Source: Firmicutes bacterium CAG:110 (GTDB lineage Bacteria; Bacillota; Clostridia; Oscillospirales; Oscillospiraceae). Taken from it: 22,911 bases of DNA. The DNA lies in contig HF988107.1 of assembly GCA_000434635.1 (NCBI GenBank), positions 15,241-38,151 of the forward strand. The letters run 5' to 3'. The translations under genes and the position numbers were made by a program. The notes below the pieces were generated by a model. That model had not been told where the DNA came from, searched no databases, and saw only the letters and a program-made list of their open reading frames with translations. Below, one piece after another: positions 13,899-22,870 of the stretch. Position 1 is the first letter of the stretch; each line of letters begins with the position of its first letter.

Positions 13899-16626
13899 CC
13901 TGATAAAACGAATTTCCGCGCTTCTGCTGTGTCTGCTTCTCGTTCTCAGCCTGCCGGTAACGGCGCTGGCCGAGGAAGCCAAGGACACCGATGAGGCAGC
14001 GGCCGCCGAAGAAGGAACGACCTTGCGCATTCTGCGTCAGAAGCAGTTTCTGGATTTTGCGGAAAACTGCCGTCTGGACAGCTACAGCCGGAACCTGAGT
14101 GTGGTTCTGCTGACGGATATTGACCTTACAGGCGTAGATTTTGCAGGGATTCCCATTTTCTGCGGCAATTTTGACGGCAACGGCCACACTGTCTCCGGCC
14201 TCAGCATCACCCGGGACGGCTCCAACATGGGACTTTTCCGCTATGTTGACGCTTCCGCGCTCATTCAGAACCTCACGGTCTCGGGAGAAATCATCCCCGA
14301 CGGGAGCCGCAGCGCCGTGGGCGGCATTGCCGGACACAATGCCGGTAAAATCCAGAACTGCTTCTTTGACGGCACGGTTTCCGGCTCGGATGACGTGGGC
14401 GGCATCGCCGGCATCAACGCCATCACCGGTATCATCGACGGCTGCCATTCCAAAGGCGTCATCACCGGCGACCACCGGGTCGGTGGCGTCGTGGGAAATA
14501 ACCTTGGCGTTATCCGCAGCTGCAACAACCGCTCCGGGGTCAACACCACCGCCGAGGAAAACCAGATTAAGCTCTCCGACATTTCCCTGGAGACCATCAC
14601 CGGAAGCGAATCCGTCAGCACCGTAACGGACATCGGCGGTATCGCCGGTACCAGCAGCGGCGTCATCCGCCAGAGCAAAAACCGTGGCAACGTGGGCTAT
14701 CAGCACATGGGCTACAACGTCGGCGGCATTGCCGGGACCCAGACCGGGTATCTCTACAAATGTGAAAACTTTGCTCAGGTTTATGGCCGCAAGGAAGTGG
14801 GCGGCATCGTCGGCCAGATGGAGCCGACCACCTTCATCGAGTACACCGAAGACACAATGCAGATTCTCCAGTCCCAGCTTGGCACCGTAAGCAATCTCAC
14901 GGGGCAGGCGTTTTCCACCATTCAGGACGGCAATTCGGACATGGGCGTTCAGGTGGACGACCTCTACAATTCCCTCGTGGATGCCAAAGACGCTCTGGAT
15001 ACCCTGTTGCCCAACGGGGATGACCCCTATCCCCCCGACCGGGACACCATCGATGCGGCCATCAACAACGCCAACAGCAGCCTTGCCGCCGCCGGTTCCT
15101 CTCTGTACGCCATCATGGATTCCGTCAACGACACGGCGGATTCCCTCAGCCGCATCATGCGCTCCATTGCCGGGCAAATCAGCGCCATGAGCGCCACCGT
15201 AGGCAACGCCCCCCAGAATCTGGGCGGCACCATTGAGGACATTTCCGACCGGGACACCGCAGAAATTCTCTCCGGCAAGGTGGAAAAATGCACCAATTCC
15301 GGTGCGGTTCTGGGCGACCTGAACGCAGGCGGCGTCGTGGGTGCCATTGCCTATGAAAACCGCCTGGATCCGGAGAACGATCTGCAAATCGGCGGGGACA
15401 ACTCCATGAACTTCGACACCCAGCTGCGCGCCGTGATCCTCGGCTGTGAAAACAGCGGAAGCGTTACGGCGAAGCGCCAGAACGTGGGCGGCATTGTTGG
15501 CTGGATGGCGCTGGGGCTTACGAAAAACTGTCTCAGCACCGGCAGCATTGACGCGGAGGACGCCGACTATGTAGGCGGCGTCGTGGGCAAGAGCAGCGGC
15601 TATGTCCGCCAGTGCAGCGCCAAGTCCGACATTACCGGAAACGCCTATGTGGGCGGCATTGTGGGCGAGGGTCTCACCGTCACCGACTGCCGCAGCATGG
15701 TGCAGCTCACCGGCTCCGAGAGAACCGGCGCGGTTCTGGGTATGCGGGGCGAACGTTCCGGATTCCTCAAGTCGGAATCCGACGACGACAGCGGGGAAAC
15801 GGACGAAGAAACTGTCACTGGGAACTACTACTTTACCGTCGGCTCCGACATCGGCGCCATTGACGGCGTCAGTTATGCTGACACCGCCCAGCCCCTTTCC
15901 CATGACGATTTTGTCGCGCTGGAAGGTCTTGACCCGATCTTCAAAGTCATTTCCGTCCGCTTCGTCTATGACGACGGTATGATGCACACCGTCACCCTCA
16001 CCCCCGGTGAGGCGCTGTCGCCGGACAGCATTCCCAAACTGCCCGAAAAGGCCGGTTATGTCGGTCGCTGGGACGGTCTCGCGGACGCCGATCTGTCCGA
16101 CATCCGCTTCGATGTTTCGTTCCCGGCAGTGTACACCGCAGAGCTGGAAACGGTGCAGAGCGAAGCCCTTGGCGAAAGCAAACTGCCCACGCTGCTGGCA
16201 CAGGGCCACTTCTCCGGCGATACGCCCATCCAGCTGACCCAAATGACCAAAGGCCCCGCTCCGGGTGTCCACGACAAATTCCTGGAGGGCTACGCCTTTA
16301 CCCTCCCCACCGGTACAGCCGATACGCTGCGCTACTTGCCGGAAACTGAACAGAAAAATGTCCGGGTCATGGTAAAGGGCGCGGACGGAAGCTGGCGGGA
16401 GGTTTCCCACACGCAGGATGGCAGCTATCTGGTCTTTGCCATAGAGGACGGCGATGAGAGCTTCTGCCTAATCGGGTCAATGAAAAAGTCGATCTCATGG
16501 CTGCCGATCACCGGTGCTAGCGGTGCGGCATTGGTTGTGCTGCTGGTGGTCATCCTTCTGATTCACCGTCGCCGCAAGAAGAAAGCCGTAAAATCGGAAA
16601 CACCCGCTGTAAACGAAACTACCTGA
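13891..16626 (+). CDS. LPxTG wall-anchored GLUG-repeat surface protein
   Basis: The ATG at 13891 (AAGGAG at 13876-13881) overlaps the exporter gene and gives 911 residues. A basic, hydrophobic signal peptide ends near TALA at 24-27. GLUG-type repeats (VGGIAG, VGGVVG plus NCxxxGxV) span about 140-310 and resume at about 460-630. Between them (about 319-438) is a helical, Leu/Ser/Asn-rich segment that may form a coiled coil. A region near 690-760 (SIPKLPEKAGYVGRWDGL) resembles the InlB B-repeat/Flg_new fold. The end carries LPITG at 871-875, a hydrophobic span and RRRKKK, the sortase sorting signal, so it is expected to be covalently attached to peptidoglycan. The ligand is unknown, and no sortase gene is nearby. 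Confidence 0.88.
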   Translation: MRNLIKRISALLLCLLLVLSLPVTALAEEAKDTDEAAAAEEGTTLRILRQKQFLDFAENCRLDSYSRNLSVVLLTDIDLTGVDFAGIPIFCGNFDGNGHTVSGLSITRDGSNMGLFRYVDASALIQNLTVSGEIIPDGSRSAVGGIAGHNAGKIQNCFFDGTVSGSDDVGGIAGINAITGIIDGCHSKGVITGDHRVGGVVGNNLGVIRSCNNRSGVNTTAEENQIKLSDISLETITGSESVSTVTDIGGIAGTSSGVIRQSKNRGNVGYQHMGYNVGGIAGTQTGYLYKCENFAQVYGRKEVGGIVGQMEPTTFIEYTEDTMQILQSQLGTVSNLTGQAFSTIQDGNSDMGVQVDDLYNSLVDAKDALDTLLPNGDDPYPPDRDTIDAAINNANSSLAAAGSSLYAIMDSVNDTADSLSRIMRSIAGQISAMSATVGNAPQNLGGTIEDISDRDTAEILSGKVEKCTNSGAVLGDLNAGGVVGAIAYENRLDPENDLQIGGDNSMNFDTQLRAVILGCENSGSVTAKRQNVGGIVGWMALGLTKNCLSTGSIDAEDADYVGGVVGKSSGYVRQCSAKSDITGNAYVGGIVGEGLTVTDCRSMVQLTGSERTGAVLGMRGERSGFLKSESDDDSGETDEETVTGNYYFTVGSDIGAIDGVSYADTAQPLSHDDFVALEGLDPIFKVISVRFVYDDGMMHTVTLTPGEALSPDSIPKLPEKAGYVGRWDGLADADLSDIRFDVSFPAVYTAELETVQSEALGESKLPTLLAQGHFSGDTPIQLTQMTKGPAPGVHDKFLEGYAFTLPTGTADTLRYLPETEQKNVRVMVKGADGSWREVSHTQDGSYLVFAIEDGDESFCLIGSMKKSISWLPITGASGAALVVLLVVILLIHRRRKKKAVKSETPAVNETT

Positions 16627-16631
16627 CTGTA

Positions 16632-16671
16632 GGGTCGGTCACCAGAACTTGGTGGCCGACCCATTCTTTTT
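16632..16671 (+). terminator. Terminator of the MMPL/GLUG operon
   Basis: A 13-bp stem (GGGTCGGTCACCA at 16632-16644 with TGGTGGCCGACCC at 16650-16662, one G-T pair) has a 5-base loop. It is followed by a T-rich run ending in five T residues at 16666-16671. It starts 6 bases after the surface-protein stop. Confidence 0.9.
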
Positions 16672-16719
16672 GCAAAGAAGCGGTTAAAATTTTTTCACAA
16701 TTAACACTTTGTTTACAAC

Positions 16720-16742
16720 ATATTTGCTATAATATCAAATAT
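16720..16742 (+). promoter_or_regulatory. Extended -10 promoter with flanking inverted repeat
   Basis: TG at 16725-16726 followed one base later by TATAAT (16728-16733) forms an extended -10 box; no good -35 is present at the right distance. ATATTTG (16720-16726) and CAAATAT (16736-16742) form an inverted repeat that brackets the -10 box. A bound dimer here would block RNA polymerase. The start of transcription would be near 16740, about 49 bases before the activase-like gene. Confidence 0.55.
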
Positions 16743-16788
16743 CGTTTTGTAGAATTGTTACAAAAAACAGAAGATGGAGAAGTGTGCT

Positions 16789-19700
16789 ATGAATACATAC
16801 CGCGCCGGTATTGATATCGGCTCAACCACCGTCAAGCTCGTTCTGCTGGACGAAAACGGGAAAATCCTGTTCGGACAGTACCGCCGCCACTGCGCCCATA
16901 CCCAGCAGACGCTTAAGGAACTCCTTGCCGAAGCCCGGGAACAGGTCGGCTCCTGCCTTTTGCAGGTGAAGATTACCGGCTCCGGCTCCATCAATCTCGG
17001 CAAGGCCATGGGCATCGGCTTCGTGCAGGAGGTGGTGGCTGTCGCCTCCGCATTGCAGGCCGTCGCGCCCCAGACCGACGTGGCCATTGAACTGGGCGGC
17101 GAGGACGCCAAGATCATCTATTTCCGGGGCGGGCTGGAGGAGCGGATGAACGGCGTCTGCGCAGGCGGCACCGGCTCCTTCATCGATCAGATGGCGTCCC
17201 TGCTCCAGACCGATGCCGCCGGACTGAACGCGCAGGCAGAGCATTATCAGGAAATTTATCCCATCGCCGCCCGCTGCGGCGTGTTTGCGAAAACCGACAT
17301 TCAGCCTCTCATCAACGAGGGCGCGACCACCGCTGACCTGGCCGCTTCCATTTTTCAGGCCGTGGTCAATCAGACCATCTCCGGCCTTGCCTGCGGCAAG
17401 CCCATCCGGGGGTGTGTGGCATTTCTGGGCGGCCCCCTGCATTTCCTGCCGGAGCTGAAAAAAGCCTTTATCCGCACCCTGAAGCTCACCCCCGAAACCA
17501 CCGTTGACCCGGAAAACTCCCATCTTTTCGCCGCCATGGGCGCGGCGCTGGAATCCGGCGACGCCGAAGCCGTCAGCATGGACGGCCTGATCGGCCGGCT
17601 GGACAAAGGCGTGGAAATGGCCTTTGAATTAAAGCGCCTTGACCCTCTGTTCGCCACCCGGGAAGACCATCAGGCGTTCTGCGCCCGCCACAGCAAGGCC
17701 GTTGTCCGCCGGGAGAGCCTGTCCGGGTATCGGGGTGACTGTTTCCTCGGCATTGACGCCGGTTCCACCACCACGAAGGTGGCGCTCATCGGCAGCGACG
17801 GCCAGCTTCTCTTTTCCTATTACGCCAACAATCAGGGCAACCCCATCCGTACCGCCATGGAGGCCATGGCACGACTCCGGGACGAGCTGCCCGAGGGCGC
17901 GCACATCGCCCGCTCCTGCTCCACAGGCTACGGAGAATCCCTCCTGAAATCTGCTTTCTGTCTGGACGAGGGCGAGGTGGAAACCATCGCCCACTGCACC
18001 GCCGCCGCGTTTTTTGACCCGGAGGTGGACTGCGTGCTGGACATCGGCGGGCAGGATATGAAGTGCGTCAAGCTGAAAAACGGCAGCGTGGACACTATTC
18101 TGCTGAACGAAGCCTGCTCCTCCGGCTGCGGCTCCTTTATCGAGAACTTCGCCAATTCCCTGGGCTACAGCGCCGAGGGCTTTGCCAAGGAAGCGCTGTT
18201 TGCCAAAAATCCCATCGATCTTGGCACCCGCTGCACCGTGTTCATGAATTCCAACGTCAAGCAAGCCCAGAAAGAGGGCGCGACGGTGCAGGATATTTCT
18301 GCGGGGCTCGCCTACTCCGTCATCAAGAACGCCCTTTACAAGGTCATCAAGCTGGCCGACCCCGCCGACCTGGGCAAACACATCGTGGTGCAGGGCGGCA
18401 CCTTCTACAACCAGGCGGTGCTTCGCGCCTTTGAGAAAATCGCCGGAGTGGAAGCTACCTGCCCCGACATTTCCGGCATTATGGGCGCGTTCGGCGCGGC
18501 GCTGGTGGCGCGGGAGCGCTACCACGGTCAGGAAAGCACCACCCTACCCCTGAACGACATTCTGAGTCTGACCTACACCACCTCCACCACCCGCTGCGGC
18601 GGCTGCTCCAACCGGTGTATGCTGACCATCAACAAATTCCCCGGCGGGCGCCGCCACGTCACCGGCAACCGCTGCGAAAAGGGTCTGGGCGGCACCGGAA
18701 CCGGGCGGAAAGGCCCCAACGTGATGGCCTATAAGCTGAAGCGGATGTTCGACTATCCCCCGCTGGAAAATCCCACCCGGGGTGTCATCGGCATTCCCAG
18801 AGTGCTGAATATGTACGAAAATTACCCCTTCTGGGCAACATTCTTCCGGGAACTGGGCTTCCGGGTGGTTCTCTCCCCCAAATCCAACCGGAAAATCTAC
18901 GAGCTGGGCATGGAGTCCATCCCCTCGGAATCCGAGTGCTACCCCGCCAAACTCTCCCACGGTCACGTCCAGTGGCTCATCAATGAGGGAATCAAAACCA
19001 TTTTCCATCCCTGCGTATTCTACGAGCATCAGGAAACCCCCGGCGCGCAGAATCACTATAACTGCCCCATCGTGGTCTCCTACCCGGAGAATCTGAAAAA
19101 CAACGTGGAAGCCGTCGCAGACGGCGAAGTCCGCTACATCCGCCCCTTCCTCGCCTTTACCAGCGAGAAAATCGCCGCCGACCGGCTGGCCGCTCTGTGT
19201 AAGGAAGAATGGGGCATCGACAGGAAGGAAGTCCGCGCCGCCGTCCACAGTGCGTGGAAAGAACAGCAGCGCGCCAAGGCCGACGTTCGTGCAGAGGGGC
19301 AAAAGGCGCTGCAATGGATGGCGGATAATCACGCGCGGGGCATCGTTCTGGCTGGCAGACCCTACCACATTGACCCCGAAATCAACCACGGTATCCCGGA
19401 AATGATTGCCTCTTATGACCTTGCCGTCCTCACCGAGGACAGCCTGCCCATCGATCTCACCCCCGAGCGCCCCCTCCGGGTCAACGACCAGTGGGTTTAC
19501 CATTCCCGGCTGTACAGTGCGGCGGAATTTGTGCGGAATCGGGAGGACTTGGAGCTGATCCAGCTGAATTCCTTCGGCTGCGGCCTGGACGCCGTCACCA
19601 CCGACCAGGTGTGCGAAATTCTGGAAGGGAGCAACAAGCTCTACACCGTCCTGAAAATCGACGAGGTGAACAATCTGGGGGCTGCCCGTATCCGCATCCG

Positions 19701-21030
19701 CAGTCTGCTGGCCGCCATGAACCAGCGTCAGGCGCGGGGCATCCGCCCCCAGCCCAAGCCCGCCGCTTATCACCGGTCGGAATTCACCAAGGAAATGTAC
19801 CAATCCGGCTACACCATCCTCGCCCCCCAGATGAGCCCCATTCACTTTGACCTGCTGGAGCCGATTTTCAAAAAGTACGGCTATCACATCGAAATACTTG
19901 CCAATGACAACCGCGCCGCCATCGACATGGGGCTGAAATTCGTAAACAACGACGCCTGCTTCCCCTCCATCACCGTGGTGGGGCAGATCATGGACGCGGT
20001 GCTTTCCGGGAAATACGACACGGACAAGCTGGCCGTGATGATGACCCAGACCGGCGGCTGCTGCCGGGCAAGCAACTACGTGGGCTTCATCCGCCGGGCG
20101 CTGGACAAGGCGGGACTGGGGCATATCCCGGTCATCTCCCTGAACGCCAACGGCATGGAGACCAACGAGGGTTTCAAGCTCTCCCCCGGCCTTCTGTTCA
20201 CCGCGCTGCGGGGCGTGGTCTACGGCGACCTGTTCATGCGTTGCCTGTACCGGGTACGTCCCTACGAGAAAGAGAAGGGTTCCGCAAACGCCCTTCATCA
20301 GAAGTGGCTGGAAATCGCCATCGATTCTCTGGTCAACAGCAAGAGCAAGTGGTCGTATAAGGCGGTTTGCAGCGGCATTGTGGAAGCCTTTGACAATCTT
20401 CCCATTGACGAAACCCTGCGCAAGCCCAGAGTCGGCGTGGTGGGCGAGATTCTGGTCAAGTATATGCCCCTGGCCAATAACCATCTGGTGGATCTGCTGG
20501 AAGCCGAAGGCGCGGAGGCCGTGGTGCCTGATCTGATGGACTTCCTGAACTACTGCGTGTACAACGGCGATTACAAGCATGAATTCTTAGGCGCGGGCTG
20601 GACAAGCGCCGCCACGGCGAAGCTCGGCGTGGACGCCATTCGCCTGATACGCAAGCCCGCCCTGGACGCGCTGGAAAAGAGCCGCCGCTTTGAGCCGCCC
20701 ATGCCCATTGAGCAGGTGGCGGAGCTGGCAAAGCCCTTCCTCTCCATTGGCAACCAGTACGGCGAGGGGTGGTTCCTCACGGGAGAAATGGCGGAGCTGG
20801 TTCTCTCCGGCACGCCCAACATTGTGTGCATTCAGCCCTTCGCGTGCCTGCCCAACCACGTTGTGGGCAAGGGCGTCATCAAGGCGCTGAAAAAAGCCTA
20901 TCCCCAGTCCAACATCGTAGCCGTGGACTACGACCCCGGCGCGTCGGAGGTCAATCAGCTCAACCGCATCAAGCTGATGCTCTCCACCGCGAAAAAGCGT
21001 CTGGCCGAGGAAAAAACCGCCGCAGTATAA
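16789..21030 (+). CDS. Acyl-CoA dehydratase activase-like protein, two ATPase domains plus DUF2229
   Basis: The ATG at 16789 has GGAG 9 bases upstream; an ATG at 16774 overlaps that site and is rejected. The 1413-residue protein carries two BadF/BadG/BcrA/BcrD-type ATPase domains, with IDIGSTT at 8-14 and IDAGSTTTK near 322-330. In each, both cysteines that hold the bridging 4Fe-4S cluster in the HgdC activator are retained: Cys124 and Cys163, then Cys443 and Cys482. Next come a CxxCxxxC group at 603-610 with Cys629, a DUF2229 domain (about 660-880) and a C-terminal part resembling the HgdB/D dehydratase subunits (about 1010-1390). Such proteins are annotated as CoA-substrate-specific enzyme activases, but their physiological substrate is unknown. 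No separate dehydratase genes are nearby. It appears monocistronic. Confidence 0.92.
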   Translation: MNTYRAGIDIGSTTVKLVLLDENGKILFGQYRRHCAHTQQTLKELLAEAREQVGSCLLQVKITGSGSINLGKAMGIGFVQEVVAVASALQAVAPQTDVAIELGGEDAKIIYFRGGLEERMNGVCAGGTGSFIDQMASLLQTDAAGLNAQAEHYQEIYPIAARCGVFAKTDIQPLINEGATTADLAASIFQAVVNQTISGLACGKPIRGCVAFLGGPLHFLPELKKAFIRTLKLTPETTVDPENSHLFAAMGAALESGDAEAVSMDGLIGRLDKGVEMAFELKRLDPLFATREDHQAFCARHSKAVVRRESLSGYRGDCFLGIDAGSTTTKVALIGSDGQLLFSYYANNQGNPIRTAMEAMARLRDELPEGAHIARSCSTGYGESLLKSAFCLDEGEVETIAHCTAAAFFDPEVDCVLDIGGQDMKCVKLKNGSVDTILLNEACSSGCGSFIENFANSLGYSAEGFAKEALFAKNPIDLGTRCTVFMNSNVKQAQKEGATVQDISAGLAYSVIKNALYKVIKLADPADLGKHIVVQGGTFYNQAVLRAFEKIAGVEATCPDISGIMGAFGAALVARERYHGQESTTLPLNDILSLTYTTSTTRCGGCSNRCMLTINKFPGGRRHVTGNRCEKGLGGTGTGRKGPNVMAYKLKRMFDYPPLENPTRGVIGIPRVLNMYENYPFWATFFRELGFRVVLSPKSNRKIYELGMESIPSESECYPAKLSHGHVQWLINEGIKTIFHPCVFYEHQETPGAQNHYNCPIVVSYPENLKNNVEAVADGEVRYIRPFLAFTSEKIAADRLAALCKEEWGIDRKEVRAAVHSAWKEQQRAKADVRAEGQKALQWMADNHARGIVLAGRPYHIDPEINHGIPEMIASYDLAVLTEDSLPIDLTPERPLRVNDQWVYHSRLYSAAEFVRNREDLELIQLNSFGCGLDAVTTDQVCEILEGSNKLYTVLKIDEVNNLGAARIRIRSLLAAMNQRQARGIRPQPKPAAYHRSEFTKEMYQSGYTILAPQMSPIHFDLLEPIFKKYGYHIEILANDNRAAIDMGLKFVNNDACFPSITVVGQIMDAVLSGKYDTDKLAVMMTQTGGCCRASNYVGFIRRALDKAGLGHIPVISLNANGMETNEGFKLSPGLLFTALRGVVYGDLFMRCLYRVRPYEKEKGSANALHQKWLEIAIDSLVNSKSKWSYKAVCSGIVEAFDNLPIDETLRKPRVGVVGEILVKYMPLANNHLVDLLEAEGAEAVVPDLMDFLNYCVYNGDYKHEFLGAGWTSAATAKLGVDAIRLIRKPALDALEKSRRFEPPMPIEQVAELAKPFLSIGNQYGEGWFLTGEMAELVLSGTPNIVCIQPFACLPNHVVGKGVIKALKKAYPQSNIVAVDYDPGASEVNQLNRIKLMLSTAKKRLAEEKTAAV

Positions 21031-21034
21031 GTTT

Positions 21035-21066
21035 AAGGCAGGACACCGATTGGTGTCCTGCCTTTT
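21035..21066. terminator. Bidirectional terminator between the activase-like and DUF4179 genes
   Basis: A perfect 13-bp stem (AAGGCAGGACACC at 21035-21047 with GGTGTCCTGCCTT at 21052-21064) has a GATT loop and a TTTT run on the plus strand. It lies 5 bases after one stop and 3 bases from the other, so it can serve both convergent genes. Confidence 0.9.
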
Positions 21067-21068
21067 GC

Positions 21069-22235
21069 TTATTCAAAAGGAACATAGTAATACGGCTTAC
21101 TCACCCGTTTGCCCTGATCGTTCAGTTCGCTGCCGTTGTAGAAGCTCACGCCTGCGATCTGTTCCGGGTCGAGAACTATGTTGAGGGTGTGCTCAATGCA
21201 CGTGTACGTGTGGCTGTCAGCATTCCAGGAACCGCCGCCGTTGCCGTAAGGCCGAATGTCGGTTCCGTCTTTCAGGCGGATGCTTGCCGGGGTCGGCGTC
21301 CAGCCCGTTTTCTCCGTGAAATCGATGTCGTCCGTATATTCATCCCCCAGCCGGAAAGTGAACTTCATGCTGTACTGGCCGATTTCCGCCTCAAGGAGCG
21401 TTACGTCCCACAGATCTCCGACTTTGGCGTTGGGCGTCCACTTTTTCGGCGCCTCCGTGGTGCCTTCCAGCGTCCAGCGCAGCACCCAATTGCCGGGGGT
21501 GGTCATGATATCCTCGTCTTCAAACTTCTCGCCCTGAATGCCGAAGCCGGTGAAGGTCACGGCCATTTCCTTTCCGAACATGCTCTCATCCGGAGAGAAT
21601 GCAAAATCGATGCTGAATTCAATGCTCCCGTCGGCCAGCTGATAGTCCAGAAGCAGCTGTTGGTCTTCTCCCACCCGGGGAACCGGCTGACCATTCTTTG
21701 CATATGTGGGATTGTGGTCGGCATCCCAAAGCACGCCGTCAAAAAAATGAGCGCCCCAGCTCATGGGCATCACTTCTCCGTCCACCCGGTAGTCCCACCA
21801 TGCCCAAGGTGCCTGCCCTTCTTCCAGCTGTAAACCCTCAATGCGGAAAATGGCTCTGCCGCCGTACTGATCCATCAGCGTCTGGGCGAGGGTGACGGTG
21901 ATGCCGTTGTCCGTCGCGGAAACGGCTTTCTTCTTTCCGTCCTTTGTCTCGGTGGGCGTCGCGGACAGGCCGCTTTGCTCTGCCTGCTTCTTGACCTGCT
22001 CGGAGATCTGCTGCGTTGTGCCGCCGTTGTCTCCGTACTGCATGGTCGCCGTCCAGCGGGTGATGGCCGCTGCCGCCGTCATGGTTGCCATAATCAGCGC
22101 CGCCGCCAGAATGAGCAGCAGCTTCTTTTTGCCGAAGCCCCTTGCTTTTCCCCTTCCGAATGTTCCGAATTCCGCTTCCTCGATCAGCTCCGCATCCAGA
22201 TTCCGGATGCTCTTTAGCATATCCAATCCTGTCAT
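21069..22235 (-). CDS. DUF4179 membrane protein, probable anti-sigma factor
   Basis: The 388-residue protein has a short cytoplasmic N-terminus (about 1-36), one membrane span (about 38-58) and a large outer part. The segment beginning SATDNGITVTLAQTLMD (about 105-125) is the start pattern of DUF4179, a domain common in membrane proteins encoded directly after ECF sigma genes in Firmicutes. The outer region is rich in Trp, Asp and beta-type sequence and may sense an envelope signal, which is an inference. The start codon overlaps the sigma stop by 4 bases (ATGA), and AAGGAGG lies inside the sigma gene, so the two are made together. The intracellular part is short and shows no zinc-binding anti-sigma motif, so sigma binding needs testing. 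Confidence 0.82.
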   Translation of the reverse strand: MTGLDMLKSIRNLDAELIEEAEFGTFGRGKARGFGKKKLLLILAAALIMATMTAAAAITRWTATMQYGDNGGTTQQISEQVKKQAEQSGLSATPTETKDGKKKAVSATDNGITVTLAQTLMDQYGGRAIFRIEGLQLEEGQAPWAWWDYRVDGEVMPMSWGAHFFDGVLWDADHNPTYAKNGQPVPRVGEDQQLLLDYQLADGSIEFSIDFAFSPDESMFGKEMAVTFTGFGIQGEKFEDEDIMTTPGNWVLRWTLEGTTEAPKKWTPNAKVGDLWDVTLLEAEIGQYSMKFTFRLGDEYTDDIDFTEKTGWTPTPASIRLKDGTDIRPYGNGGGSWNADSHTYTCIEHTLNIVLDPEQIAGVSFYNGSELNDQGKRVSKPYYYVPFE

Positions 22236-22786
22236 ACCTGAAAACCCTCCTTTTTTAAGTAAACCGCCAACTTTTCCCGCATCCGGGACAGCCGCATCAG
22301 CACGGCGCTCTGGCTGATCTCATAGCGCAGAGCAATTTCGCTGACGCTGTCGCCGTACCAGTACCGCCGGACAAAAATCATCCGGTTGTCCGCCGTCTGC
22401 TTCCATAAAAAGCTGCTCACCAACCGGCTGATCTCGGCGCTTCTCACGTCCGTTTCCTGCCAATGACCGGGAATGCACGCTTCCATCTCCTGGGTCAGCG
22501 TGACGACCTCGGCCTTGCGCTTTGCCGCGTTGTTCCAGTCCAGCCGGTCAAAGGCAAAGTGGCGGCAGATTTTTGCGAGATAGGCAAAAAAGTGAACCGG
22601 TTTCGTGGGCGGAATGGTGTCCCACGCCTTGAAGTAGGTGTCATTGACACACTCCTGTGCGTCCTCCCTGCTCCCTACGATATTCTCCGACAGCCTTGTG
22701 AGCTTCGCGCCATACCGGTCGTCCGTCTGCCGGATGGCGTCTTCGTTTCGGGTGAAGAACAGCTGTATGATTTGTTCATCGTTCAT
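22232..22786 (-). CDS. ECF-type sigma-70 family RNA polymerase sigma factor
   Basis: The 184-residue protein has the two-domain ECF layout. Region 2 lies at about 5-80 and includes the acidic REDAQECVNDTYFKAWD segment that contacts RNA polymerase and the FFAYLAKICRHFAFDRLDW segment for -10 recognition. Region 4 is at about 128-180, with the helix-turn-helix DSVSEIALRYEISQSAVLMR and then LSRMREKLAVYL. AGGAGGT lies 7 bases before the ATG. It is first in a two-gene operon with the DUF4179 protein, the common arrangement for a sigma factor held inactive at the membrane. The target promoters are unknown. A large palindrome lies about 65 bases upstream. Confidence 0.92.
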   Translation of the reverse strand: MNDEQIIQLFFTRNEDAIRQTDDRYGAKLTRLSENIVGSREDAQECVNDTYFKAWDTIPPTKPVHFFAYLAKICRHFAFDRLDWNNAAKRKAEVVTLTQEMEACIPGHWQETDVRSAEISRLVSSFLWKQTADNRMIFVRRYWYGDSVSEIALRYEISQSAVLMRLSRMREKLAVYLKKEGFQV

Positions 22787-22841
22787 TCAACGCACCTCCT
22801 GTGTTTTGTCCTTCACCCTGATAGAAGGATTTCCAATCCAA

Positions 22842-22870
22842 AACCTAACACATTTCTTGAGAATTCTCAA
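22842..22870 (-). promoter_or_regulatory. Possible promoter of the sigma/anti-sigma operon
   Basis: Read on the minus strand, TTGAGA (22870-22865) and TAGGTT (22847-22842) are 17 bases apart, with a TG just before the -10. The -10 match is weak. The -35 box lies within the 22-base palindrome at 22853-22874. An ECF-type promoter read by its own sigma product is an alternative. Confidence 0.35.

Noticed and set aside
13855..16410. An 851-codon open frame on the minus strand, opposite the GLUG protein gene
   Set aside because: Antisense shadow of a repetitive GC-rich gene; the Gly/Ala/Val/Asp-rich peptide has no recognisable domain, and the sense frame has a signal peptide and sorting signal.
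16690..16720. A possible Rex-type redox operator (TTCACAA / TTAACA / TTGTTTACAA) ahead of the activase-like gene
   Set aside because: Only half-site-like pieces occur, with wrong spacing and symmetry compared with the Rex consensus; AT-rich sequence gives such pieces by chance.
18544..20580. A 678-codon open frame on the minus strand, opposite the activase-like gene
   Set aside because: Antisense to a well-conserved coding sequence; peptide composition is that of a mirror frame, and no start signals were seen.
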